64,000 nucleotides of DNA from Lindgomyces ingoldianus (GCF_010093535.1 NW_022985162.1:1710387-1774386), one strand, 5' to 3'; counted from the first letter of the stretch, positions 1 to 11,547 are shown. Numbers and translations are program-made. Notes: generated by a model not told the origin, from the sequence alone.

Positions 1-661
1 TCTTGGTCGAATGAATAGCCACCTAGCGTGCAACCGCATATATTGCACGCGAACATTTAGGAATGTCGAGAAAAGGAACGAAGAAAAGCCCGTGGACGGC
101 GTGTAGTTGAACTTATCTCAGCTGGCTCAGACGTGGTGAGGAGAGAACCGAGGACGCACAAACCACCATGCATATTGCTACTCCAAATAGAGTATAGCCT
201 AGGGGTTAGCAGTTTCTGACCCCTGTTAGTAGCGTTTCTCTCCTTAGCTGTCTAAGGGACTTTTGTGATTTTTTCTATAAATAGACCTATTTTAAGAGCA
301 TTATAATAGAATTAGATTTATAATATCTCTACTACTATATGTCTAAATAGGCTTAGAATTTAATAAAATGTAAAGACAAGCTGTAGCTATAAAATAGTAT
401 ATTTTTTACTAAATTCTAACTATTATTAGTAGAGAAAAATCTAAACACGCGCAGAACTTTAACCTATCTATACCCTAATTTTAGATTAATAGTATCACCC
501 TCCTAACTAAAACTTAACAACTAGTAGACTAAATTCCCTAGGATTTTATAGGATTCCTAACAGAGCTAGTGTAAGACAGCTTCTAGATCTTTAGAGTCTT
601 AAGACAACAGCTAGTTAAGCTGCAGCCATAAAAGCAATTGCAATGTCCCTAGCCTACTATC

Positions 662-1568
662 TGTAACGATTCTCATGAATCGTTCCATCTCGGGTCGCCC
701 GGAACCTATCCGAAGGGTCCCCGTATCGGCTCCGACCCTGACTCGATTCTCATGAATCGTCTCCATCTCAGGTCACCCGGAACCTATCCGAAGGGACCAC
801 GTATTGGCCCCGACTCTGCCCTGCCCCCTGCTGTACCCCTATTCCCTCATGTATTTAGTCGCACCTCGCCCCCGTAGCTAGCTCGGTAGTTTTCTGATAT
901 CCTTTCGTACAAGGCCTATAGGTGTCAATGGCATTCCCAGGTTCCGAGTCCCCACGCACTCCCATATGCCTCTGAGTGGATTCCCACCGCATTCGGACCC
1001 ATTGTCTTGCCTGTGCCGTTACAGGAACCTATCCGAAGGGTCCCCGTATCGGCCCCGACCATGACTCGACCCAGTCCCCCGCAGTTACCCCTATTCCCCA
1101 AGTATTTAGTCGCACCTCTCCTCTTAGCTAGCTCGGTAGTTTTCTGATATCCTTCGTACAAGGCCTATAGGTGTCAATGGGATTCCCAGGTCATTGAGTC
1201 CCCACGCACTCCCTGTAACGGCGCAGGCAAGACAATGGGTCCGAATGCGGAGGGAATCCACTCAGAGGCATATGGGAGTGCGTGGGGACTCTGAACCTGG
1301 GAATGCCATTGACACCTATAGGCCTTGTACGAAAGGATATCAGAAAACTACCGAGCTAGCTACGGGAGCGAGGTGCGACTAAATACATGAGGGAATAGGG
1401 GTAACTGCGGGGGACTGGGTCGAGTCATGGTCGGGGCCGATACGGGGACCCTTCGGATAGGATCCGAGCGACCCGAGATGGAACGATTCGTAGAATCGTT
1501 ACACTCCCATATCCCTCTGAGTGGATTCCTACCGCATTCGGACCCATTGTCTTGCCTGTGCCGTTACA
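662..1568 (-). mobile_element. Composite insertion of TGTAACG...CGTTACA units
   Basis: The insert starts TGTAACG and ends CGTTACA. It is flanked on both sides by the same 5 bases, CTATC (657-661 and 1569-1573). Inside are a reversed unit at 662-1023 with an internal duplication of its end, a truncated reversed unit at 1024-1213, a full forward unit at 1214-1503, and the reversed tail of another at 1504-1568. TG...CA ends with a 5-bp duplication fit a solo LTR of a Ty3-type element, later invaded by or recombined with its own kind. A short inverted-repeat transposon (MITE) is the alternative. Confidence 0.7.
1214..1503 (+). mobile_element. 290-bp TGTAACG...CGTTACA unit, forward copy
   Basis: This is a full unit from TGTAACGGCGCAGGCAAGAC to GATTCGTAGAATCGTTACA. 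It lies inside the larger composite and matches the copies at 1676-1980 and 52300-52588. Small open frames across it are translations of the repeat, not genes. Confidence 0.65.
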
Positions 1569-1675
1569 CTATCTAGCTTAATAACTAGCAGCCTAGATCT
1601 CCTAAAATTTTGCAAGCTCCCTAATAGAACTAGTCTAAGACAGCTTCTAGATCTTTAGAGTTCTTAGACAGCAGC

Positions 1676-1980
1676 TGTAACGGCACAGGCAAGACAATGG
1701 GTCCGAATGCGGTAGGAATCCACTCAGAGGGATATGGGAGTGCGTGGGAACTCAATGACCTGGGAATTCCATTGACACCTATAGGCCTTGTACGAAGGAT
1801 ATCAGAAAACTACCGAGCTAGCTAAGTGGAGAGGTGCGACTAAATACATGGGGAATAGGGGTAACAGCAGGGGGCAGGGCAGAGTCGGGGCCAGGTCGAG
1901 TCAGGGTCGGGGCCGATACGGGGACCCTTCGGATAGGTTCCGGGCGACCCGAGATGGAACGATTCATGAGAATCGTTACA
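1676..1980 (+). mobile_element. 305-bp TGTAACG...CGTTACA unit, forward copy
   Basis: This is a full unit between the half-copies of the 153-bp repeat. The left flank GCAGC (1671-1675) and right flank ACAGC (1981-1985) differ at one base, consistent with a 5-bp target duplication altered by an A/G transition. The uninterrupted host sequence at 606-615 reads CAACAGCTAG, which supports this insertion point. Confidence 0.65.
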
Positions 1981-2537
1981 ACAGCTAGTTAAGCTGCAGA
2001 CATAAGAGCAATTATAATGTCCCTAGCCTAGTATCTAGCTTAACAACTAGCAGTCTAGATCTCCTAAAATTTTATAGGTTCTCTAATAAAGCTTATCTTA
2101 GATAGGTCTTAAATTCTAAAGATAATATATTATGTAGTTAAAAAGTTATTAAAATGTCCTATATAAAACTTAATAGCGTAATACTCTACTAAATCTTATA
2201 GAATTAGGTGACAAAAATGTTAGAATATAGCTAAAGACTGTCTTTATAACCTATTAAAATCTAACCTAGTTTAGATAAAAAGTAGTAGAGCTATAATAAT
2301 TTTTAGTTCAGCTAGTACATAGTAGAGGAGGTTTAGAACTATAATATTACCTAAAAAATTATAAAAGTCCCTTAGATAGCTAGGGAGAGAAAGCCTTTCT
2401 TACACCCTTATTAGCTAGAGAGATGGGGCTTGCGCTACTAAGGCTACTAGCAGGGGCTTGCCCCTGTTAAGACTCTCTCCCCATCCTGTCTGAGCTTGCT
2501 GAGATAAAGTTGAACAGTCATAGTTGATGGCACTAAC

Positions 2538-2855
2538 TGTCACGGTATCCTCCCCGGATCCCAGACATAACCGTATCGGACGCGTACCGGAGTATTATCG
2601 GTGCACGTCCGACACGAACACGACACGACACGGACATGAACTTAAGCACGAACCGCCTCAACACTAACTGAACCCGGAACAGGCTCGATTCATACCCGAA
2701 GCGCTTGGACTTCTGAGCTGAGTATTTAATTGCTAATTTCCTCCTGAACTTTCCTGTTCCTCACACAACGTCTTGTACCTACCATGATACCTCACGTAGT
2801 AATTGAACTAGACCTCCGTGAAGCTCTATAACCTTACTCGTGCACAATCGTGACA
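2538..2855 (+). mobile_element. Solo LTR, 318 bp, target duplication CTAAC
   Basis: The element runs from TGTCACGG to CGTGACA and is flanked by perfect direct repeats CTAAC at 2533-2537 and 2856-2860. TG...CA ends, a 7-bp terminal inverted repeat and a 5-bp duplication are the hallmarks of an LTR left by recombination of a retrotransposon. It has no coding capacity. Confidence 0.85.
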
Positions 2856-2925
2856 CTAACATGTCTTTGGTTAAGCCTGCCACATCCCAATCTGGATCTC
2901 GATACGGATACAGAATGACGAGAGC

Positions 2926-3243
2926 TGTCACGATTGTGCACGAGTAAGGTTATAGAGCTTCACGGAGGTCTAGTTTAATTACTACGTGAGGTATCATGGT
3001 AGGTACAAGACGTTGTGTGAGGAACAGGAAGGTTCAGGAGGAAATTAGCAATTAAATACTCGGCTCAGAAGTCCAAGCGCTTCGGGTATGAATCGAGCCT
3101 GTTCCGGGTTCGGTTAGTGTTGAGGCGGTTCGTGCTTAAGTTCATGTCCGTGTCGTGTCGTGTTCGTGTCGGACGTGCACCGATAATACTCCGGTACGCG
3201 TCCGATACGGTTATGTCTGGGATCCGGGGAGGATACCGTGACA
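2926..3243 (-). mobile_element. Solo LTR, 318 bp, inverted copy, target duplication AGAGC
   Basis: This is the same 318-bp sequence as 2538-2855 in reverse orientation. It is flanked by its own perfect direct repeat AGAGC (2921-2925 and 3244-3248). I count four differences between the two copies, all transitions. It ends only 150 bases beyond the stop codon of the formamidase gene. Confidence 0.85.
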
Positions 3244-3393
3244 AGAGCCACCAACAGAATCCTTGGACTCGGTCTTCTGCGGCTGCAAGTAGCCGTTATA
3301 GGTATGATCCCTATGGACGGTATTGCGGTATTGCGGGGAATAAGTTCCACTTTATTTGTTCAACCACGAGAAGCAAGCCAACTATTACCGTCC

Positions 3394-4793
3394 TCAACTG
3401 CTCGCGTATGCGCAAGACCCCAAATCCATCTTCTTTGCAGGAACATGCGGCGCAATATCAAAATCAAATATATCCATCGGAAGACCCATTGTTGTACAAG
3501 CATTCGGTATGTCCACGATGCCCGCCACGTGACCTTGAACCGGCGCACAGGAGAGCAGCAGGTAGATCTGGTAGTCATCATATCCTGTTTACAGTCAGTT
3601 TAGTGCTGCTCGTTAACAGTCTGAAGGAACATACCATATCTCCGAAGGTACTCAATCACGCGCAAGCTTGTCTGACGATATGCGACGGTTGCATCCATAT
3701 AATGTTGCTTGCCGTGCTCATCGACCGAGAATCCTTCAAAGTAGATATATCGTCCAGGTCCGAATTGAGGCTCGCAGGGGCCTGGTATATAGATTGGCGA
3801 CTTCATCCCCAGCTGACCCATTCCACCCTTCATGACTGTGAACTTTATGGTGATCACGCCAGCCATTTCAATGGCGCCACAGAAAGAAATCTCTCCATCG
3901 CCCTCTATGCATATTCATTAGCCACCTAATTCCAACTGTTCTCATTTCCTAGATTGACTTACGCGAGAAATGAAGATCGCCAACACTAAACTTAGCACCA
4001 TTCACATGTACCGGAAGATAGACCTTGCTTCCTCTTGAAAGATTCTTAATATCACAGTTGCCTCCATGCTCAGGCCTCCCTGGAATAGTCCTTGCGCCCT
4101 CTTTCCCTATCTTCGCTTTGAGTTCTTCCGAAGCGCTTCCGGCGTGGACGCTTTTAGTTAACGGTGGGAGAGCTACATCGCGTGACATATGTGAGCATGC
4201 ATCAATAAGTTCGGCCTCACGCTTGTTCCACGTGGCGAGAACCTCAGGGGATGGCGCACACCCGAGGATACCAGGGTGAATGAGTCCAGCAAACCGAACA
4301 CCGGGGATATGCCGTGAGGAGCAGAAGATCCCTTCAAAGTCCCAGATTGCTTTTGCCCTGTTGAATCATAGTCAATTTGTCATACTCTGGAAGCAAGCAA
4401 AGAATCGTACGGCTTAGGGTAGATCTCATCCAAGAAGCCTCCTCCGTTTTCCTTCGCGAACACGCCAGTAAACCCCCATGGCTGATCCTGAAACGGTTGA
4501 ACATCCTGAATCTCAACAAGGAGGACATCGCCCGGCTCTGCAGTCTCGATTTCGAATGGACCCGTGAGGTAGTGGACTTTTGTGAGATCCACGTCTCGAA
4601 CATCGTCTGCGGAATCATTGTTGCCAATTTGCCCTCCCGTCCAGTCGACGCACTCGATCTTCACGACTTCTCCGTTTTTGATAGTGCCAGTAAAAGGGAC
4701 GTCGGGGTGCCACCGGTTGTGAAGGCAGGCTTGCTCAGCAGCAGGCTTATCCAGGGAGACTTTTGCGGCATAACGGATCTCTTGTTTACCCAT
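3394..4793 (-). CDS. Formamidase (acetamidase/formamidase family)
   Basis: Predicted to hydrolyse formamide to formate and ammonia in the cytosol, freeing nitrogen. Four exons: 4411-4793, 3963-4357, 3635-3904 and 3394-3584, giving 412 residues, close to the roughly 410 of fungal formamidases such as Aspergillus FmdS. All three introns have GT-AG ends and keep frame. Family landmarks run through the protein: WTGGQIGNNDSADDVRDVDL early on, then AIWDFEGIFCSSRHIPGVRF, FAGLIHPGILGCAPS, GGNCDIKNLSRGS, GDGEISFCGAIEMAG and CAPVQGHVAGIVDIPNAC near the end. The start at 4793 is the first ATG of this frame and gives the expected MGKQEIRYAAKV opening. The gene looks intact although its 3' end lies next to a solo LTR. 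GATA-type sites lie upstream. Confidence 0.9.
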
Positions 4794-4933
4794 TGCGAGG
4801 CTTGTAAATCAAGCAACTGCGTAGAAGGTCTCAGAAAAGTAAGTCAACCGGGAACAGTTCAAAGTAAAATCGGGAAGAGCTTCAGAAGATATGCAATACG
4901 CGAGCGGGGAACGGTCAAAAGGGATCCCGGAAT

Positions 4934-5027
4934 TGATAATGCCATGGTCGAGCTCCCGTGGAGGCAATGATCCTAGCTTCCAGAATAGGCAATTCGAAGA
5001 GCAGGGAGGACGATAAGCCGGAGATAA
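4934..5027. promoter_or_regulatory. Three HGATAR (GATA-factor) sites upstream of formamidase
   Basis: TGATAA at 4934-4939, CGATAA at 5011-5016 and AGATAA at 5022-5027 lie 140-235 bases before the formamidase start. HGATAR is the binding core of the nitrogen regulator AreA/NIT2. Known formamidase genes are nitrogen-regulated, so the cluster fits, but binding is inferred. Confidence 0.5.
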
Positions 5028-5342
5028 ACCAAGAGCTGTTACGTAGCGGCAGCTTGCAGTGTTGGCATTGCGAGATGAGATGCATTGTTCCTACACAAAT
5101 GAGAGTTGAGCCCCGCTATCCGCTGCGGGGTACCACGATGCAATGAAAAGCAAACATCATCATCGTACAGCGCTAAGGTTCCTGACGGTAGTTCACGCAT
5201 ATATGCTGATCGCTTGTTCGGAACCGCATTGATCACGGTAGATTTCAACTGGTCTAAGGGAATAAGGGTAAATCTCCCTGAATATCTATTCTACCGCCGC
5301 TTTCCTGCTCATGAGCTGAAATGGGGCTGTTGCTGCTTCACA

Positions 5343-6654
5343 TTAGCTAAAAGTCTTGCGCGGAGTTTGTCGGACATCGGATTGCCGCTTCGGCTGATGC
5401 ATTTCGATATTGTGGGCGTCAAGCATCTCCCATGGCAGACTCAAGAAGTCATGCTTGTTCTTCCAGCGGATGGAGTCTTTCTTGAACTCCTCGGCTTCTG
5501 ATGGGGGAGGCGGCGGATCCGTAACTTTTGTGATGAGGTAGGCAGTAGAGGCCTCAGCAAGCCCATATATCAAAACCCCAACAAGCGGAATCTTGACGAA
5601 AACGAAGAAGCCCAGTCCGAAGCCAAAAAGAACGCCAGCACGGTCCTGGAACCACTGCTTTTTCTGCTCTTTCGTATAACGAACGCGAGAAAAATACGGT
5701 TCAAGCTAGTTGCTTGTTAGAAGGCGCGATGAACAAATGGAACGGTGGATCTGCACACCAGCTCACGCATCAGAGTGCGGGAAGAGAAATAAGACTGCAA
5801 AAAGGTCACAATATATCTCCGAGGTAGCAGAATGGAGCTGCTGAAGATAACTAACGCCGGCTGCGGCCCAACTGCACTGCTGAAGGTATAGAAGCTGGCA
5901 GCGGGGAGGACGAAGCGGCCAACGTAAGGCACATAGGACAATGCCAGTACAGTCAGCGAAATGGCAGTCTTACGGCCATATCGCAAGAAGAAGATGACCA
6001 AGGCCTCTTTGAGGCTTGTTTTCTTCTTTTCCCCAGGGGCAGCGTGGGTGGAATACAATTGGAGGTTGGGGTAATAGAGGGCGCGGAGGTTGTGAGGATC
6101 CTCGCTTTTGTGCTTCTGCACATATGTCTGGTCCACCCAGCGGAGAGAATCCATGAACCTATAAGGGCGTGAGCTAGATTTGTTAGAGAGGGATCAGGCT
6201 GTTACATCTGGTCCAGAGTCGGGGTGAGATAGCGCATAAGTGTCATTAAGAAGAAGGGGACCTGGAGGACAGAATGCTCCAGGAAATGCAAGCCGTTTGT
6301 CACATCGTTGTCCCACTGTGCATGGTCCATGTTTATGAACAGAGAGAGAAACCATAGCAGGGCCCTCACTCCAATTATCTGCAGTGTCCGAGTCAGCCCC
6401 GGGGCACAGCTTTGAGTACGGGGTAGACTTACGGGAACAGCAACGATGAGGCGAATGGCGATACCGGCAGCTACAGATATTGCAGCCTGACGATAGTGAG
6501 TAGAGGTAAACAGTTCTGGATTCTGGAGGGCGCGATTGACTGCGGAGTGGTGTTAGAAGGCACGACCTGTTATGGGTAGGTCGAGAAGCAGCATACCGCC
6601 AACCAGAGTGAGCTGGGCACCACGGAGAATGGCATTGGGGTCAAAATTAGACAT
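5343..6654 (-). CDS. UsgS-like multi-pass membrane protein
   Basis: Fungal membrane protein of unproven function resembling the UsgS family. Five exons: 6597-6654, 6433-6539, 6206-6378, 5759-6158 and 5343-5705, giving 366 residues; every junction keeps frame. The N-terminus reads MSNFDPNAILRGAQLTLVG and is followed by NRALQNPELF. Hydrophobic segments include AAISVAAGIAIRLIVAVP, ALLWFLSLFI, VLQVPFFLMTLM, a span around YVPYVGRFVLPAASFYTF, and GVLFGFGLGFFVFVKIPLVG. The C-terminal part has the motif SYFSSRTLMRELLEPYFSR, a run of five prolines and a soluble tail. The fourth intron starts GTGTGC, less usual than the others. It is divergent from INP1. The family name is from memory of the motifs; membrane topology is seen directly. 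Confidence 0.75.
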
Positions 6655-7192
6655 TTCTGCCTCTCTTACCCTCAAGTGCAGGCTGTTTGCAAAATTCTGA
6701 CGACGAGATGGAGGAGCTGACCGTGGGGCCTGCTCTCATGCTCACATTAGCTGTAGCCAATGACGTACCAGATCGGGGCACCGGCAGGTCACTCACCGCC
6801 CCCGCGACATTGGCGGCGATTTCTAGGAGAGCTTCTACGGCGCTTCTGCGTGTTTACCTACGCGCCTGAGGTTGCTGTTGACACGGCAGAATGGGCACAG
6901 CATCAGGTGAGCCGCGACGGAGCTGGCATGCACGACCCGGCCAGTGAAGCATGTCGCGACTGTGTGAAGCAAGTGAATTCCAGCCTGGCGAGTGTGCCGA
7001 CCAATTGTGAAACCAGTGCTTGGCGGCGGCCGTGGCTTGCATGAACCGTGATCCCCAGCCCACGCTGCTTGCCATCAACTTTCCTTTCACACGGCCCGTC
7101 TTTTCGACAAGAACACATACACCTGCGTCTCGCGGCCGGCACGCAGCCCATCCCCGTAGCATCGACGACAATGCTCTCATGATTTCTTCGCC
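6655..7192. other. Shared upstream region of the UsgS-like gene and INP1
   Basis: 538 bases between two divergently read start codons, so it probably holds both promoters. Small overlapping open frames here have no family features. I see no convincing TATA box or named factor site. Confidence 0.5.
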
Positions 7193-9000
7193 ATGTCTTC
7201 GCCTATCGCCTCGAGAACGCTAGAGCAAGCACCGCCCCCAGCTACGCTGAACACCCGCCGCTCCTTCACCCTCCCTAGCCGGCCATCGAGCCGGCCGAGG
7301 ACGGCTCCAGCATCCTCCAATAGCGCCGATGGCATTGAGACCCTATTCACTCACTCGTGCACCAAGATTGTTTCTTTCATCGCCTCCAGCCCGCGAGGAC
7401 AGTCCTCTGTCTCGGGGCGGCTGAGCGACATCGGCACAGACACCCCTGGCTCAATACCATGGAGATCCTACGCAGAGCGCACGCTCGCAGTTGGTAAGTA
7501 GCAATCAAAATTGCTAGAAGGAATGGGATCTAATACCCCGCCTCAGGTGTCCTGCGGATATATCGGGTAACATCCTCGAATGTCTCCTTCCTCAACTCCG
7601 GGAGCCTGCTCCACACCATTTTCCCAAGATCACAGTGTTGGTGTGTTGATGGGGCATCCAAGTTTGTGTTGCGGATTCGGCAGGACTCGTACTACCGCAT
7701 TGAATTAGCATTCGAGTCCGAAGAAGATAAGGAGAAGGTCGAGGAATTCAAAGCTGTTTTAGACCAGGTCTTGCAGTATGAGAAGACGCGTTCTCCCTTC
7801 AAAATAGGGCTTGAGGCTGAACTACCCGACCTCCCTGAACGCCCTGAACGCTCTGAACGACCGAAGACGCCGCCCCGCCGGATGCCGAAGAAGACCCCAG
7901 AGAGGGCTAAGAAGTGGCTGTTTGATAAGACATGGGTGCCTGAGGATGGTCCAAGGCCTTCCCCTTCTGTGCTGGAAGGTTCAGACTCTTCATACGAAGA
8001 AGATGATCGCTCAAGCATCAGCACTGCAGTATCAGAGTCGCCCGCACAAATGTCAGATATCCCCCCACGAAGACAGATACGGACCCCTTCCGTCTCAGAA
8101 AGAGCAAAGATGTTCCAAGGCTTGCGATCAGTGACGATGCCATCAGGCTTGGTTCGGTCACCGTCGTCCTATTCCGCATCTGCATCTGCATACCCCCAAA
8201 CCCTGAGAATCTCGCGAACCTACCCTGGGGCAGAAGAGAAGAGTGACAAGCCCAGCCCGCCTGTAGATACAGGCAGCCTGATGTCTAGCACCGATTCATT
8301 CTATTCTTTCGACACTACTGTTCCAGGGACCCCCTCACCTCCATATCTAGACGCTGAACCCGGGTTTGAGCATAACCCCTGGGTCGAAGAGCGTGAACAT
8401 GCAGTCGAAGAGCCTCGAGGCCGCGATCGTCATCGCCGCCAGATATCTGAGGCTACCGTGAGACCCATCTCATCGGGAAATGTAGAGGGACAGGTTCCGC
8501 ACACACCGACAATCGACCTTCATCCATCATCGGCATTAGCAACCCCACCACTGTCCCCTGACTCGGATGACAGTGTGGAGCCGGCATACTTGGATGTACC
8601 CACCCCGCCGGATACGATCAGGCTGAAGAGGCTTACGGGGGCATCACAGCGGCGCGCCTTTTCCCCGATGCCCCATCCACAGAACCTCTTCTGCCCGCCT
8701 TCACCGGGCCCAAGGCAACAATTCACGGCAGCCTTGGTTCGCAAAACATGCGAGCTTATCTTCGGCCCTCCGTCGCATTTGGTCACGCTGATGCTCCGGA
8801 TTGCCGCGAAGATCTCCCAGGGAGCCTTTGGGTGGAATACTTACCGGGTGCGTCACACGGGTGAGAAGATACCGTGCTCGTGGGAATCAAGCGATGAGGA
8901 CGAGTGGGAGGAAGATGATTACGGCATTCCACTTAGAAATCTTGAGGGTTCGACTATTAGGAGGAGAGAGCGGGGATGGTCCTCCACAGAAGTCGATTGA
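7193..9000 (+). CDS. INP1: Inheritance of peroxisomes protein 1
   Basis: Peroxisome-bound tether that holds some peroxisomes in the mother cell or at the cortex. Two exons, 7193-7493 and 7547-9000, with a GTAAGT...CAG intron, give 584 residues. The conserved Inp1 domain spans about residues 45-190: GIETLFTHSCTKIVSF, then PWRSYAERTLAVG crossing the intron, LRIYRVTSSNVSFLNSGS, SQCWCVDGASKFVLRIRQ and EEFKAVLDQVLQYEKTRSPF. The remaining two thirds are disordered, rich in Ser, Pro and charged residues, with PPRR and SPP-type stretches, and end in an acidic block (SSDEDEWEEDDYG). This layout, a folded N-terminus and a long variable tail, is usual for Pezizomycotina Inp1. The start codon is the first ATG before the conserved domain. 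Confidence 0.85.
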
Positions 9001-10347
9001 GGGCATGATTTTCATTGCATATCTGTGATACCAGGGACATTGCATGTACCACGAAGGACACGTTGGAGTTTGTTTACTATTTTCTACGTCGCCGGCGTTG
9101 ATATACCCGACGGAACTCTACAGTTCGGGTAGAACTTTTTTAGTTCTGGAATGATAAATGAAGTCACCACCATTTTGCACTCGTAACCCACCGATGCAGG
9201 CCTGCTTCTCACTACCGTTACTAAAGATAAGACCTACAGATGTTCGCATCCCTCTTCCTACCCGATGCCTTCATGTGCCTGTCCCGAACTGCAGATGAAG
9301 GCGCTGCCACAACATGCAAGTCATCTTTCCCGACAAATCCCAAGACCTGTTGGAGCAAATCCCATTTTTCTTCTCATTCGATCCGTATGCAAAGTATCTG
9401 ATTGGTACGGCTCCCCACCGGCACGGCTCGCCTTTGAAGAGGTGGGCGCTGGCGATCTCAACACCAGAACTCCTCCATCATGGGTTCGCAACATCCTGTA
9501 CCATGACCATGTGCCCAGCCTGAACGCATGGTCAGAGCCATCGCAGGGGAGCGGTGACAGAATACGAATAACAGGCTGGGCTCTCACTCCATCTCAGCAG
9601 CCCCAGCTCCTTTCAGCTTAACATGGCTGTTACAGTCACGACCGCAAGTCGGCACTCTGCCGGGCTGCTTGCATCAATGCAGAATTGATGGTCATGGTGG
9701 GTCTGTACAGTCTCCATCTGCTACTGAAAATTGATTTTTTTACTTTGCAGAATGTTTCCGTCTCTGTTGATTCTGTGCGTTGTCTCCTAAGTCTGAGGTT
9801 CGGGTTCGCCACCATGGCGGCACGCGACTCCCTCTCACATCTCACATCTCACGATCGCCGACCGTCGATAGCGACCTTGAAGCATCCAACTCCAATTCAA
9901 GCTCACCTTTTTCAGCTTCTCTCACTGGTTGACTACCATGCACAGTGGCTGATCCTCAAAAGTCGGAGTTCATGATGGAGGGTAGGGCTCCCAGCCCTCT
10001 GCAACCCAGCCTTCTGAAATAATCACGCATGCACGCCGCAGCTTACCAGCCTTCTCCAGTGGCCAGGATAGCAAGCCCGATGATGATGTTCGAGGCACCT
10101 GCCGATGTCTATCCGCTCTCCCCACTGGATGCAGCTCACCGAAACTTCCTGGATGTGCCGTCGAGATGAATTTCAGGTGGCGGGGAAAGGATAAAAGGTG
10201 CCCGCCCCGTGTTTTAATTCCTCCCTGGAACCCCAAGGCACACAAACCCTGGATGACACCTGTATTGTGCTTCAAGGCATATACACTTTGTTTCTTGAGT
10301 CACTTGAGCGAGATTCGTCGTTGTCGTTTTGTCCATATAAGAGTCCC
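9001..10347. other. Intergenic, no gene recognised
   Basis: Open frames of 70-118 codons overlap here on both strands, but none has a domain, a supported intron or coding-like composition. It may contain the INP1 3' end and the upstream region of the small gene at 10348. Confidence 0.4.
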
Positions 10348-10899
10348 ATGGAGGAGATGGAATTGTCACCGACTCCACCACTACCTATCCGCCATCCGAG
10401 CCACCACTTACACCCGCACAACCATCCGCTTCCCCCAATTCCAGAGTCACCGTCTACAATAAGACTTGTACCGCCGCCACTTTTCAGCAGACGAACTTAC
10501 CATGGGAGGGAAGCAATCCATGTTGCCGTTCTGGAGATACCAAATCTAAGCCTTTCGTCGAACACCAGCTCTTCTCTATCGCCAAGCTCTCCCCGATCCT
10601 CAATATCGTGGACATCATATTCCCCGCCAACATCTGCGCCAGGCTCACCTACAACACGGGCAAGATCGTTGTCCTATCCTTCATCACCACCTTCCATATA
10701 CGCGGCGACAGTCTGGGACGCAATACCTCATCATTCTCTTCGACGGAAGCCGTCGCCAAAACGTGAAAGTCTACGTGCGATAAGAGCGAAAGAGTCAGAT
10801 GCATGCTTGAAGCGCATCTATGAGCGGCAGACTTCAGCGTACCTCGATGGCACGATGTTTGTGTCACCCAAAGCAGACCGGACCTCAGATTGGAATTGA
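10348..10899 (+). CDS. Small Ser/Pro-rich protein, unrecognised
   Basis: An uninterrupted frame of 183 residues from the ATG at 10348; the frame is open further upstream but only from a non-ATG codon. The first two thirds are low-complexity Pro, His and Ser (PPLPIRHPS, LSLSSNTSSSLSPSSPRSS). The last part is charged and helix-like (SLRAIRAKESDACLKRIYER), which is the segment most likely to be conserved. No signal peptide, membrane segment or known domain is visible. A non-coding open frame in GC-rich DNA is the alternative. I assign no function. Confidence 0.5.
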   Translation: MEEMELSPTPPLPIRHPSHHLHPHNHPLPPIPESPSTIRLVPPPLFSRRTYHGREAIHVAVLEIPNLSLSSNTSSSLSPSSPRSSISWTSYSPPTSAPGSPTTRARSLSYPSSPPSIYAATVWDAIPHHSLRRKPSPKRESLRAIRAKESDACLKRIYERQTSAYLDGTMFVSPKADRTSDWN

Positions 10900-11547
10900 G
10901 AAATTGAGATTTTATTCGACACTTCATTTCCCTAGGAATTGGAATTAGGCTTTCATTCAGTATCCGACGGCAAGCCTGTCCGAAGCAGGATGGCGCCAGC
11001 TAATGCTGGCTCGCTCGCTCTAGATAGCCCTCCAACCCGGTGCAGAAGAACGGGATAGAACCCGAGGGGTTGGAGGTTTTGCAAGGTGTACCAGGCCCAA
11101 TCCACGAACCACTTTTTTAAAAGCCCGCTCGCTGAAGTGGAGATTCGAGCTCTTGGGTCTATCTTTTTCTGGGCTTCATCCCGGTGTCCAAATTCGCATA
11201 TAAGACAGGCGTTACATCACTGGTTCACGATTGAACGGACGGCGAGGATTCAGGATGGATGTCATATCACGAGTAATGTTTAGAACACGACTACGATCGT
11301 TACGAAGGAGACATGTGCCCAGCAGATCTTTATGGAATCCTCTTCGGTAGGACTATATACCATTACAGTATTCAATTCAGCGTATTTTAGCAGCAATTAT
11401 ATGTATTTGCTCCGCGTACTTCTAATTGAGAGGAGTAGGAAGACAATGCTTCACTTCAAACGTCAACCGCTCCCTAATATGTACCTCCTATTGGGTAAAA
11501 GGGAACTCGAGCCTGAAGTACCAACTTATTCTGCAATATTCTCCATG

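Larger units (their letters stand above)
500..2100. repeat. Tandem repeat of about 153 bp, split by insertions
   Basis: A unit containing AGACAGCTTCTAGATC, CAGCTAGTTAAGCTGCAG and TCCCTAGCCTA recurs at about 573-661, at 1569-1675 continued at 1981-2036, and again in part to about 2100. Removing the two later insertions and their 5-bp duplications gives a period of about 152-153 bp. The copies differ mostly by transitions. Confidence 0.6.
104..2516. mobile_element. Old RIP-decayed element with long terminal inverted repeats
   Basis: Bases about 104-290 match the reverse complement of about 2335-2516. Shared blocks include the stretch with TTATCTCAGC and GCTCAGAC at both ends, and further in the block CTAAGGGACTTTT. 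The inside is AT-rich and has no usable reading frame. Other elements (662-1568 and 1676-1980) sit inside it; without them it would be about 1.2 kb. The long inverted repeats and the lack of coding capacity suggest a non-autonomous DNA transposon. The outer limits are approximate and I could not find a clear target duplication. Confidence 0.55.

Noticed and set aside
925..1988. Short open frames in the left-edge repeats with the recurring peptide GYQKTTELA
   Set aside because: The same peptide appears because the same transposon unit is present several times; there is no gene.
3117..3929. 270-codon open frame on the plus strand over the formamidase 3' half and solo LTR
   Set aside because: It is antisense to well-supported formamidase exons and runs through an LTR; the composition is that of a shadow frame.
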